Shown one piece after another: positions 22,551 to 28,762 of a stretch of 28,762 nt of DNA. The first letter of the stretch is position 1; every line of letters starts with the position of its first letter. The position numbers and the translations under genes are program-made. The stretch spans positions 1 through 28,762 of the forward strand of contig CAXMSE010000086.1 of assembly GCA_964196195.1 (NCBI GenBank), given 5' to 3'. Source of the stretch: OFTM10 sp964196195. Lineage in GTDB: Bacteria > Actinomycetota > Acidimicrobiia > Acidimicrobiales > Aldehydirespiratoraceae. Under the pieces are notes generated by a model. It did not search any database. It was not told the origin of the DNA and saw only the letters and a program-made list of their open reading frames with translations.

Positions 22551-23285
22551 ATGACCAGCAACGAGTCCCCTTACGAGTATCCCTACCCCCCGCCGGAACT
22601 CGAAGCCGCCCATCCGTTCAGCGAGCTCGATTTCCGGCGCCGATCCGAACCGGAAATGTTCGATCGTGCCCGCGGGTTTCACCAGCTGATGGACGGGCGT
22701 CGCAGCCCCCGTCTCTTCGCCCCGGACTCCGTGCCCGTGGAGCTGATCGAACTCGCGATCGCCACCGCGTCCACCGCTCCATCGGGTGCCCACAAGCAGC
22801 CCTGGCGTTTCGTCGCCACCGAATCGGCCGAGGTGAAGCGGGTCATTCGTGAAGCAGCCGAAGAAGAGGAACGGGTCAACTATCTGGAAAGTCGGATGAA
22901 CGAGGAGTGGCAGGCGGCGCTAGCTCCGATCGGCACCGACCATCACAAGGAGTTCCTCGAAGTCGCACCGTGGCTCGTGGTGCTGTTCGAGGAGCGCTAC
23001 GAGGTGACGACCGCCGGCGAGAGGCGCAAGAACTACTACGTGAAGGAGAGTGTCGGGATCGCGGCCGGGATCTTCATCGCGGCTCTGCACAACATGGGCC
23101 TGGCCACTCTCACCCACACACCATCGCCGATGGCGTTTCTCAGCCGGGTCCTGGGTCGGCCCGAGAACGAACGCCCATTTGTGCTGTTCCCGATTGGCTA
23201 TCCCCTGCCAGGGGTGAAGGTGCCCGACCTGCGCCGCAAAGGGGTCGACGAGGTGATGGTCACCGTCGATCGGCCTGCGGACTGA
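22551..23285 (+). CDS. Nitroreductase-fold flavoprotein resembling iodotyrosine deiodinase
   Basis: A 244-residue FMN enzyme. It follows the iodotyrosine deiodinase (IYD) pattern along its length: FHQLMDGRRSPRLF (FMN phosphate contacts Arg50, Arg51, Ser52), TAPSGAHKQPWRFV (76-88), EEEERVNYLESRM, LVVLFEERYEV, YYVKESVGIAAGIFIAALHNMGLATLTHTPSP and VPDLRRKGVDEVMVTV. The substrate-clamping triad of mammalian IYD (Glu-Tyr-Lys) seems kept as Glu107, Tyr111 and Lys133, with one residue inserted before the Lys. IYD reductively removes halogen from halotyrosines; general nitroreductases lack this lid. ATG 22551 is chosen over TTG 22545. It is divergent from a TetR regulator. It may instead act on another halogenated or nitro-phenol. 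Confidence 0.85.
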   Translation: MTSNESPYEYPYPPPELEAAHPFSELDFRRRSEPEMFDRARGFHQLMDGRRSPRLFAPDSVPVELIELAIATASTAPSGAHKQPWRFVATESAEVKRVIREAAEEEERVNYLESRMNEEWQAALAPIGTDHHKEFLEVAPWLVVLFEERYEVTTAGERRKNYYVKESVGIAAGIFIAALHNMGLATLTHTPSPMAFLSRVLGRPENERPFVLFPIGYPLPGVKVPDLRRKGVDEVMVTVDRPAD

Positions 23286-23319
23286 CCGGTTGAGTCTGGC
23301 CGCTCGTTCAGCAGGTCCC

Positions 23320-23325
23320 TACTAT
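23320..23325 (+). promoter_or_regulatory. Candidate -10 TACTAT for the lyase/exporter unit
   Basis: TACTAT lies 34 bases before the TTG start at 23360, leaving room for a leader with GGAG at 23348-23351. No convincing -35 is seen at normal distance (TTGAGT at 23290 is too far). Confidence 0.45.
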
Positions 23326-23359
23326 TCGTGCTCGTGAGCGAGCGCCTGGAGAATGTGTC

Positions 23360-24247
23360 TTGAGATTGCCGACGGGACTGGTGGCCCCCAACCTCACCCC
23401 TTTCAACGCTGACCTGTCAGTAGCCACCGACCTATACGTAGAGCACGCGCTGGCGATGCTCGATCAGGGCTGCGGCGGGTTGGCCCCCTTCGGCACCACC
23501 GGCGAGGCCCTGAGTATCGGTATCGAGGAGCGGATCGAAACCCTCGATGCGCTCGTGGCTGGCGGTGTGCCTCCGGAGTCGCTGATCGTGGGCACTGGCC
23601 TCACCAACCTGGCCGACACCCTCCGCCTCACCAGGCATGCCACCGAAGTGGGCGTTGCCGCAACGATGGTTCTGCCCCCCTTCTATTTCAAGAATCCCGC
23701 CGACGAAGGCGTACACCGCTACTTCGAAGCCTTGATTGAGGCAATGGACGGGCTTGTGCGCATCGTGCTCTACCACATACCCCAGATGGCGGGCGTGGGC
23801 TTCCCGATCGAGCTCGTGGCGAAACTGCGTCGGGATTTCCCGGATCAGGTCTTGGCCATCAAGGACTCTTCGGGTGATTGGGACAACACCGCCCGCTTGT
23901 TCGGGATCGACGGCCTCACCGTCTATCCCGGCTCCGAACTCCCGATGCTCGAAGCTCTCGCCCTCGGGGGAGAAGGGTTGATCTCGGCCACGGCCAACCT
24001 CAACGCACCGGCCATCATCGACGTTCTCCGCAGCTGGGCCGCCGGTGAGCACGAGAAGGCCGCGCTGCTGCATCGCAGGGTGGCCGCCACGCGTCACTCC
24101 TTCGCTACGGCGGGGCCCATTCCCGCTCAAAAACGGCTCCTCGCCATGGCCAGCGGCGATGATCGGTGGGCCAACGTTCGCCCCCCGCTGTTGCCGATGG
24201 ACGTCGACCGAGGCCGCACGCTGGCCGACGAACTCGCCGCTCTGTAG
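23360..24247 (+). CDS. DapA/N-acetylneuraminate-lyase superfamily aldolase
   Basis: A 295-residue class I aldolase barrel using a lysine Schiff base with pyruvate-type substrates. Visible: carboxylate-binding GTTGE (45-49), Tyr138 in LYHIP, Schiff-base Lys168 in AIKDSSGD and GSE near 196. In true dihydrodipicolinate synthase the motif is usually LYNVP; here Asn is His, and the later YPGSELPMLEALALGGEG is shared by catabolic members, so a role other than lysine synthesis is likely. The start is TTG with GGAG 8 nt upstream; no better codon is nearby. It is followed by a hairpin and an exporter gene. The substrate is unknown. Confidence 0.88.
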   Translation: MRLPTGLVAPNLTPFNADLSVATDLYVEHALAMLDQGCGGLAPFGTTGEALSIGIEERIETLDALVAGGVPPESLIVGTGLTNLADTLRLTRHATEVGVAATMVLPPFYFKNPADEGVHRYFEALIEAMDGLVRIVLYHIPQMAGVGFPIELVAKLRRDFPDQVLAIKDSSGDWDNTARLFGIDGLTVYPGSELPMLEALALGGEGLISATANLNAPAIIDVLRSWAAGEHEKAALLHRRVAATRHSFATAGPIPAQKRLLAMASGDDRWANVRPPLLPMDVDRGRTLADELAAL

Positions 24248-24255
24248 ATCGATCG

Positions 24256-24277
24256 ATCGGGCCCGGCCCGGCCCGAT
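24256..24277 (+). terminator. GC-rich hairpin after the lyase gene
   Basis: ATCGGGCC (24256-24263) and GGCCCGAT (24270-24277) form a perfect 8-bp stem with a 6-nt loop, 8 bases after the stop. There is no T-run. A tandem GATC repeat precedes it. Terminator or processing site. Confidence 0.5.
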
Positions 24278-24336
24278 ACTGGACGTTTGTTCAGGGTCCT
24301 TGTACGCTCCCCTGACCGATCCCTCAGGAGGTGCCC

Positions 24337-25299
24337 GTGGCTGTCACATCGCGTCGATCCGCCGACAGCGCGCCCCCTCTCGGCGTCGTCGCCGACCCTC
24401 GGCTCGCCACCGCGGGCATCATCGTCGCTTCGATCTCCATGGGGCTCGTGCCGGTGTTCGCCCGCACGCTCACCGACGACGGCATCGCCCCAGTGGCGGT
24501 GTCGTTCTATCGCAACCTGATGGGGGCGATCCTGCTGATTGGGTTCATCCGGCTCACCGGCACCAAGCGAAGCGCCACCATCTGGGGGCTCTTCACCGGG
24601 GTGGCGATGGGGTTCGGATGGACGGCGTACGTCGAAGCGATCACCGTCGTGCCCGTCTCCACCGCGGCCGTTGTCTACATGAGCTACCCCCTTTTCGCCC
24701 TCCTGGCGGTATGGCTGGTGTTCGGCCAGCCGCCTGTGGCGCGGGGCGTCGTCGGGGCGATCATGGTGGTGGCCGCGGCGGCGATCGCGCTGGGTCCGGA
24801 GTTCTCGGGCGAGCATCGCACCGAGCTACTCATCCTGCTGGCCGCACCTCTGGCGTTCGGGCTGGCGATCGCAGTCCTCACCGAACGGCTCGGACCCCTC
24901 AGCCCGCTCGAACGCGTGGCCAGCGTGGGTGTCGGTTCTTCGCTGGGTCTGTTGCCGCTGGTGATGACTCTGCCCTCACACCAGGTCTTGCCCGGCAACG
25001 GGCGGGGCTGGTTGCTGGTTGTCGGCCTCGGCCTGATCACCGGTATCGGACCCCAGTGGCTCTACGTGAAGTGCGCACCGAGGGTGGGAGCCGCCAAGGC
25101 CGCGATGTCGGGTGCGATCGAGTTGCCGACGATGTTCGCGGTAGGGGCACTGGTCTTCGGGGAGTCCTTGACTGTTGTCCAGGGTTTCGCCGGTCTGCTC
25201 GTGGTGGGCGCGATCCTTCTGGTGCCGTCGCGACCGTCTCCGGCCACCGCCATGGCTCGTCGCCGCCGTCGCCTTATCCCGGGCCGCTTCACCACCTGA
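24337..25299 (+). CDS. EamA/DMT-superfamily transporter
   Basis: A 320-residue inner-membrane protein with about ten hydrophobic segments arranged as two EamA repeats: roughly 25-135 (TAGIIVASISMGLVPVFAR, FYRNLMGAILLIGFIRL, TTAAVVYMSYPLFALLAVWL-like) and 160-305 (LILLAAPLAFGLAIAVLTERLG, GAIELPTMFAVGALVFGESLT). The C-terminus is Arg-rich and cytosolic. AGGAGG at 24326-24331 is 5 nt before GTG 24337, so that codon is chosen; the in-frame GTG at 24331 overlaps the ribosome binding site. DMT proteins usually export metabolites or amino acids. It lies between an aldolase and an amine oxidase-like gene, but no substrate can be named. Confidence 0.9.
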   Translation: MAVTSRRSADSAPPLGVVADPRLATAGIIVASISMGLVPVFARTLTDDGIAPVAVSFYRNLMGAILLIGFIRLTGTKRSATIWGLFTGVAMGFGWTAYVEAITVVPVSTAAVVYMSYPLFALLAVWLVFGQPPVARGVVGAIMVVAAAAIALGPEFSGEHRTELLILLAAPLAFGLAIAVLTERLGPLSPLERVASVGVGSSLGLLPLVMTLPSHQVLPGNGRGWLLVVGLGLITGIGPQWLYVKCAPRVGAAKAAMSGAIELPTMFAVGALVFGESLTVVQGFAGLLVVGAILLVPSRPSPATAMARRRRRLIPGRFTT

Positions 25300-25332
25300 G
25301 GGCGCTGCCCCGATCACGTCTCAGAACGATCT

Positions 25333-25346
25333 GATGATGCATCATC
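25333..25346. promoter_or_regulatory. Perfect 14-bp palindrome upstream of the FAD oxidoreductase
   Basis: GATGATGCATCATC is its own reverse complement with no spacer. It ends just before the GGAG (25347-25350) that serves ATG 25356. It could be an operator or a regulatory hairpin masking the ribosome binding site. No regulator gene is adjacent. Confidence 0.6.
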
Positions 25347-25355
25347 GGAGTCGAC

Positions 25356-26495
25356 ATGAACACCGACATCGCAATCATCGGCAGGGGAATGATCGGGGCT
25401 GCCGCCGCTCGACATCTCGCCGAGGCCGGACGATCCGTCGCCCTGATCGGCCCCGATGAGCCCCCCGATCGCCGCAGCCACCAGGGTCCGTTCGCCAGTC
25501 ACCATGATGAGGGGCGGATCACCCGCATCGCCGGCCGTGATGAGGTGTGGACCGAGCTCGCGGCTCGGTCGATCGAGCGCTACCGCGACATTGCGGCCCG
25601 GTCGGGAATCGACTTCCACTTCGCCCGAGGCATGGTGGCGGCCTACCCCGACGCGCCGGACTGGGTGACGCGGGCTGCCCTCTGGGGCAGCGAAGCCAAG
25701 CTGATCGATCCCGACTGGCTGCGAGCCAACACCGGAATCGCGATCGGCAACGGAATGCCTCTCATTTACGAACCGGCCCCTGCCGGTCACATCAATCCTC
25801 TGGCGCTCGTGGCTGCCCAGACCGTGCTCACCGAGGGAGCCGGGGGGTCGGTGGTTCGTGAGGCTGTCGAATCCGTGCGCCGAACCGAAACAGGGTTTGA
25901 GGTCGGTGGAGCTTGGGGGACACTCACCGCCTCCCGGATCCTGCTCGCCACGGGTGCGTTCGGTGCCGAGCTGTTCGAGTTTGAGCTCGACGTCGAGCGT
26001 CGGCCCCGCACCATCCTTCGCGCCCAACTGGCCAACGACGGCCGGATCCCGAGCCTCATCGCCATGGATCCCCCCGACGATCGTGTGCACGAGATCTATT
26101 GGGTGTCGCCGGTGCGCTATCCGGATGGTTCGGTCTGCATCAAGATCGGCGGCAACCTCAAGAGCTTCACCCCCATGGCCCCGTCAGACCTCACCGATTG
26201 GTTCCATACCGATGGAGATCCGGTCGAGATCGATTCGCTCGAGCAGAACCTGCGAACCATGCTGCCCGACGCCTCCCTGGGGGCGATCAACACCGCGCCC
26301 TGCGTGATCACGGGCACCCCATCTGGGCACCCCTATGTGGGGTGGGTCGACGATGGTGTCGCAGTGGCACTCGCCGGCAATGGTTCAGCGGCCAAATCGA
26401 GCGACGAGTTGGGCCGGATCGCCGCGACCCTGTTCGGCGAGGCCGGTTGGGACTCCGGCATCGACCCCTCGGTGTTCGCGCCCCAGCTCACATGA
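25356..26495 (+). CDS. FAD-dependent amine oxidoreductase (monomeric sarcosine oxidase-like, DAO family)
   Basis: A 379-residue flavoenzyme with the DAO fold. N-terminal FAD motif GRGMIG (9-14), with Arg in place of the more usual Gly-x-Gly spacing residue; SHHDEGRITR (48-57) corresponds to the sarcosine-oxidase HGDTR-type active-site loop. Near the C-terminus NTAPCVITGTPSGHP places Cys316 where monomeric sarcosine oxidase binds FAD covalently (Cys315), so covalent flavin is plausible. AGNGSAAKSSDELG replaces the usual GFSGHGFK segment, so the carboxylate-binding site differs and the substrate may not be sarcosine. Start: ATG 25356 with GGAG 5 nt upstream. The 3' end overlaps the convergent LLM gene by 8 bases. 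Confidence 0.87.
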   Translation: MNTDIAIIGRGMIGAAAARHLAEAGRSVALIGPDEPPDRRSHQGPFASHHDEGRITRIAGRDEVWTELAARSIERYRDIAARSGIDFHFARGMVAAYPDAPDWVTRAALWGSEAKLIDPDWLRANTGIAIGNGMPLIYEPAPAGHINPLALVAAQTVLTEGAGGSVVREAVESVRRTETGFEVGGAWGTLTASRILLATGAFGAELFEFELDVERRPRTILRAQLANDGRIPSLIAMDPPDDRVHEIYWVSPVRYPDGSVCIKIGGNLKSFTPMAPSDLTDWFHTDGDPVEIDSLEQNLRTMLPDASLGAINTAPCVITGTPSGHPYVGWVDDGVAVALAGNGSAAKSSDELGRIAATLFGEAGWDSGIDPSVFAPQLT

Positions 26496-27468
26496 TTTCA
26501 GCGGCAAGCAGCTCGTAGCTTCGGATTCGGTCGGCATGGCTCCACACGATCGTGACCGCCATGAACTCATCCGCTCCATAGCGCTGCATCAGCGAGCCCA
26601 CTCCAGTTGCCACGGTTTGCGGGGAGCCGCAGATCATCGGCTTGCGTTGGGGCTGCACATCGAGGCTGGCCGCGGTATGGCTACGCGTCTCCTCCGGTGA
26701 AGGGATCGGGCCCGAGAGCCCCCGCTGGCGCCACAGCTTCACCGGCCTGGCGAGCTCTTCTGCTTCCTCATCAGTGGGTGCACAGATCACGCTCGCGGCC
26801 ACGAGCAGGGTGGGTTCGGGCCAGCGTTCCGACGGTCGGTACTGGCGCCGGTAGGCATCGGCGATGGCAGATCCGTCCTGCTGGGTGATGAAGTCGGCGA
26901 AAGCGAGCGGTATCCCGAAATGGGCCGCCAGACCAGCGGAATCGGGGCTCGATCCCAGAAGCCAGATCGGAAGCTGTTCGTCGATCCGCGGCGTCGATTT
27001 CACGCGCCCGGCGAACGGATTCTCGGGCGGGAGCGAATCATGCAGCCAGCCGTCGAGCTCAGCCACCATCGCCGGATAGCGGCTCCCGGAGGCGGGTTCA
27101 TGGCTCGGCGAGAGCGCAACCGCGGTGATGGGATCAGAACCAGGTGCCCGTCCGAGACCCACGTCTATCCGCCCGGGGTGAAGCGCCGCCAGCACCTTGA
27201 ACGACTCGGCAACCTTGTACGGCGAGTAGTGGGGGAGCATCACGCCACCGGAGCCCACCCGAATCCTTGAGGTGGCCTCGGCGATGTGGCCGATGAGAAT
27301 CTCGGGCGCGGAGCCGGCCAGCCCCAGCGTGTTGTGGTGCTCCGCCACCCAGTAACGGTGGTAGCCGAGGGCTTCACACTGGCGTGCGAGATCGATCGAG
27401 TTGCGCAGGGCCCGACCGGGCGTGGTTCCACTCGGGATGGGCGATTGATCGAGAACCGAGACCTGCAC
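26488..27468 (-). CDS. Luciferase-like flavin monooxygenase, MsnO8/YhbW group
   Basis: A 326-residue LLM-class TIM-barrel flavoprotein. It begins VQVSVLDQSPIPSGTTPGRALRNS and has YWVAEHHNTLGLAGSAPEILIGHIA, RVGSGGVMLPHYSPYKVAE, GRIDVGLGRAPGSDP and PIWLLGSSPDSAGLAAHFGIPLAFADFI, all typical of luciferase family group 1 (TIGR03558-like). Such enzymes use FMNH2 and oxygen; many members have unknown substrates. The GTG start is backed by CAGACT 7 nt upstream. It shares a 93-base divergent region with the alkylation-repair gene. It differs strongly from the LLM gene at 628 and is not a duplicate. Confidence 0.9.
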   Translation of the reverse strand: MQVSVLDQSPIPSGTTPGRALRNSIDLARQCEALGYHRYWVAEHHNTLGLAGSAPEILIGHIAEATSRIRVGSGGVMLPHYSPYKVAESFKVLAALHPGRIDVGLGRAPGSDPITAVALSPSHEPASGSRYPAMVAELDGWLHDSLPPENPFAGRVKSTPRIDEQLPIWLLGSSPDSAGLAAHFGIPLAFADFITQQDGSAIADAYRRQYRPSERWPEPTLLVAASVICAPTDEEAEELARPVKLWRQRGLSGPIPSPEETRSHTAASLDVQPQRKPMICGSPQTVATGVGSLMQRYGADEFMAVTIVWSHADRIRSYELLAAEIM

Positions 27469-27475
27469 GACCGAC

Positions 27476-27481
27476 AGTCTG
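27476..27481 (-). promoter_or_regulatory. Candidate -10 CAGACT for a leaderless transcript
   Basis: Minus-strand CAGACT is followed by 7 nt (GTCGGTC) and the GTG at 27468. No Shine-Dalgarno is present. Confidence 0.4.
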
Positions 27482-27520
27482 CCTCGGGGTAGGCCGATCC
27501 AGCCCCGCTCCTACCCGGGC

Positions 27521-27538
27521 GTGTCCGAATGTGTCCGA
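27521..27538 (+). promoter_or_regulatory. In-phase direct repeat GTGTCCGA x2
   Basis: GTGTCCGA occurs at 27521-27528 and again at 27531-27538, a 10-base period, about one helical turn. It lies just upstream of the -10 of the Ada/AlkA gene and on the -35 side of that promoter. AraC-family proteins often bind such direct repeats, and the gene product has an AraC-type HTH, so autoregulation is a fair guess. Confidence 0.5.
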
Positions 27539-27548
27539 CAACATCAGG

Positions 27549-27554
27549 CATACT
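27549..27554 (+). promoter_or_regulatory. Candidate -10 CATACT for a leaderless transcript
   Basis: CATACT is followed by 7 nt (CAAGCTC) and ATG 27562. No Shine-Dalgarno is present. It fits the pattern seen elsewhere in the window. Confidence 0.5.
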
Positions 27555-27561
27555 CAAGCTC

Positions 27562-28762
27562 ATGGTTGTTTCCGCAGTTTCCACCACGGGCATCTACTGC
27601 CGACCCGAATGCACCGCTCGGCCGGCCCAGAAGAACGTCTCGCCCTACGCTGCACCCATCGCCGCGGAGGCCGCCGGATACCGGCCGTGCCTGCGCTGCC
27701 GACCCGACCGTCACCTGCGGTCGATCGAGGTGACCAACGCTCCGGCACCGGTCTCGGGTGCGGTTGCCCTGATCTCCGACGGGTTTCTCGATCGCTTCGA
27801 CGAAGACGCCCTCGCGGTGAGGGTGGGCTACTCCACGAGGCAGCTGCGCCGCCTCTTCGAGCAATATGTCGGAGCCACACCCGACTTCGTGGCCCGCTCA
27901 CGACGAGCCCATTTCGCTCGCCGCCTGCTCGACGAGACCAACCTGGCGATGCCCGCGATCGCGGCCGCCTCCGGATTCGGAAGCGTGCGCCAGATGGGTC
28001 GGGTGGTCGAGCAGATCTTCCGGTTCACCCCCAGCACCTTGAGGGCGAAACGGCGGCGAGACGACATCCTCACCACCGACGGGGGTCTGCATCTGCGCCT
28101 GCCCTTTGCCGGGCCGCTCGACCGTGTCGCTCTCATGAATCATCTTCGACCCCGACTCACGCCCGGGGTGGAGACGCTGGAGGATGGGCGTTACCGACGC
28201 ACTCTCGAGGTGTGTGGTCACCCGGGTGTGGTCGAGATCGACCTCGTTGGCTACGACGACCATCTCGAACTGGTGGCCCACCTCCCGACCTTCGATTCGA
28301 TCATCGACGAGGTCGCTCGTGTCCGTCACATGTTCGGACTCGACGACGACGTCATCTCAGCGAACGCCCGATTGGGTCAAGACCCTCTCATGGCCCCCCT
28401 CATCGACACCCGGCCCGGCCTTCGAGTGGTGGGAGGCTGGGACCGTTTCGAAACCGCGGTGAGGGTGATCATCGGCCAGCAGGTGAGTGTCGCCGGGGCA
28501 ACCACCACCACAGGTCGATTGGTGCAGCGCCATGGCTTGCCCCTCACCGGTCATGCCCTGGGTCTCACCCACCTGTTCCCCGGCCCGGCCCGGCTGGCTC
28601 CGCTGGCAGCAGGAGAATCCGACGAAGGCATGCCACGCCGGCGGGCGATGACGATCGGCGCTCTCGCCGAGGCGGTGATCGACCACCGAGTCGACCTCTA
28701 CTGTGCGGATCCCGACGAACTCAGGAGCCAGCTCGTGGCGTTACCGGGAATCGGACCGTGGA
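27562..28762 (+). CDS. Ada-type Zn domain, AraC HTH and AlkA 3-methyladenine glycosylase fusion (3' end outside window)
   Basis: A repair/regulatory fusion, with 400 residues visible and the frame open to the edge. Residues 1-50: Ada metal-binding domain, TTGIYCRPEC and PCLRCRPD, with Cys13, Cys17, Cys43 and Cys46; in E. coli Ada the first of these accepts methyl groups from phosphotriesters. Residues about 70-165: AraC HTH (YSTRQLRRLFEQYVGATPDFVARSRR and FGSVRQMGRV). About 175-290: AlkA N-terminal domain. About 295-400: HhH-GPD glycosylase with FETAVRVIIGQQVSVAGA and the start of the hairpin LPGIGPW; the catalytic Asp should lie just beyond the window. The Ada part lacks the roughly 30 residues that usually precede TTGIYC. 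An in-frame ATG at 27529 would add 11 residues but without Ada-like sequence; CATACT 7 nt upstream supports 27562. Confidence 0.9.
   Translation, partial: MVVSAVSTTGIYCRPECTARPAQKNVSPYAAPIAAEAAGYRPCLRCRPDRHLRSIEVTNAPAPVSGAVALISDGFLDRFDEDALAVRVGYSTRQLRRLFEQYVGATPDFVARSRRAHFARRLLDETNLAMPAIAAASGFGSVRQMGRVVEQIFRFTPSTLRAKRRRDDILTTDGGLHLRLPFAGPLDRVALMNHLRPRLTPGVETLEDGRYRRTLEVCGHPGVVEIDLVGYDDHLELVAHLPTFDSIIDEVARVRHMFGLDDDVISANARLGQDPLMAPLIDTRPGLRVVGGWDRFETAVRVIIGQQVSVAGATTTTGRLVQRHGLPLTGHALGLTHLFPGPARLAPLAAGESDEGMPRRRAMTIGALAEAVIDHRVDLYCADPDELRSQLVALPGIGPW

Noticed and set aside
24250..24280. GATC tandem and GGCCC repeats as a possible repeat array
   Set aside because: Only a few units occur; they are better explained by one 8-bp hairpin after the lyase stop.
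628..27468. The two LLM-class genes as recent duplicates
   Set aside because: Their motifs place them in different LLM groups and they share little sequence beyond the fold.

Overview
The window is a high-GC, densely packed chromosomal segment from a free-living, catabolically versatile actinobacterium. Three things suggest this. Several TetR-type regulators and luciferase-like (LLM) flavin/F420 oxidoreductases are present. The accD-accA-acyl-CoA dehydrogenase order matches the mycobacterial methylcrotonyl-CoA carboxylase locus. At least eight genes carry a [T/C]ANNNT -10 hexamer only 6-7 nt before the start codon, the mark of leaderless transcripts. A marine or soil member of Acidimicrobiia is my best guess, but this is an inference. 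I see no phage, transposon, CRISPR array, rRNA or tRNA.

Layout. (1) 2-5369 (+): the end of a catabolic operon with a CoA-acylating (methyl)malonate-semialdehyde dehydrogenase (5'-truncated by the window edge), an LLM oxidoreductase and a complete NMT1/THI5-type ABC importer (permease, ATPase, permease, lipoprotein). The content fits reductive pyrimidine/beta-alanine catabolism. A perfect 16-bp hairpin (5383-5418) closes it and also ends the convergent gene. (2) 5419-6297 (-): a LinB-like haloalkane dehalogenase with a full catalytic pentad. (3) 6351-7996 (+): an overlapping pair, ketosamine-kinase-like protein and HpcH/HpaI aldolase. (4) 8076-10006 (+): an enoyl-CoA hydratase-family protein, a DUF167 protein, a C-terminally shortened DUF3291 protein and, abutting its stop, the orphan C-terminal third of an MttB-type methyltransferase, which looks like a deletion scar.

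(5) 15303-10013 (-): a four-gene operon of TetR regulator, acyl-CoA carboxylase carboxyltransferase, biotin carboxylase/carrier and acyl-CoA dehydrogenase, most like leucine/isovalerate (Liu) or acyclic terpene (Atu) degradation. Its promoter has a perfect 16-bp palindrome filling the gap between the -35 and -10 boxes, so autoregulation by the TetR protein is very likely. (6) 15424-17917 (+): a tandem universal stress protein and a ThDP-dependent decarboxylase of the AruI type. (7) 20943-17919 (-): a coiled-coil protein, a SAM methyltransferase and an unusual fusion of a thioredoxin-reductase-like flavoprotein with an Fpr-type ferredoxin-NADP reductase. (8) 20996-21485 (-): a broken PAS/HD-GYP gene.

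(9) 21510-27468: a DUF6027 protein, a second TetR regulator divergent from an iodotyrosine-deiodinase-like nitroreductase, a DapA/NAL-family lyase, an EamA exporter, a sarcosine-oxidase-like FAD enzyme preceded by a perfect 14-bp palindrome, and a convergent LLM monooxygenase. (10) 27562-window end (+): an Ada/AraC/AlkA fusion for alkylation repair, cut by the edge, with an in-phase direct repeat in its promoter.

I did not find a wholly new multi-gene system. The most promising items are the two-flavoprotein fusion, the operator embedded in a promoter spacer, the consistent leaderless promoter grammar, the deiodinase-like and haloalkane dehalogenase genes, and two clear gene-decay scars.
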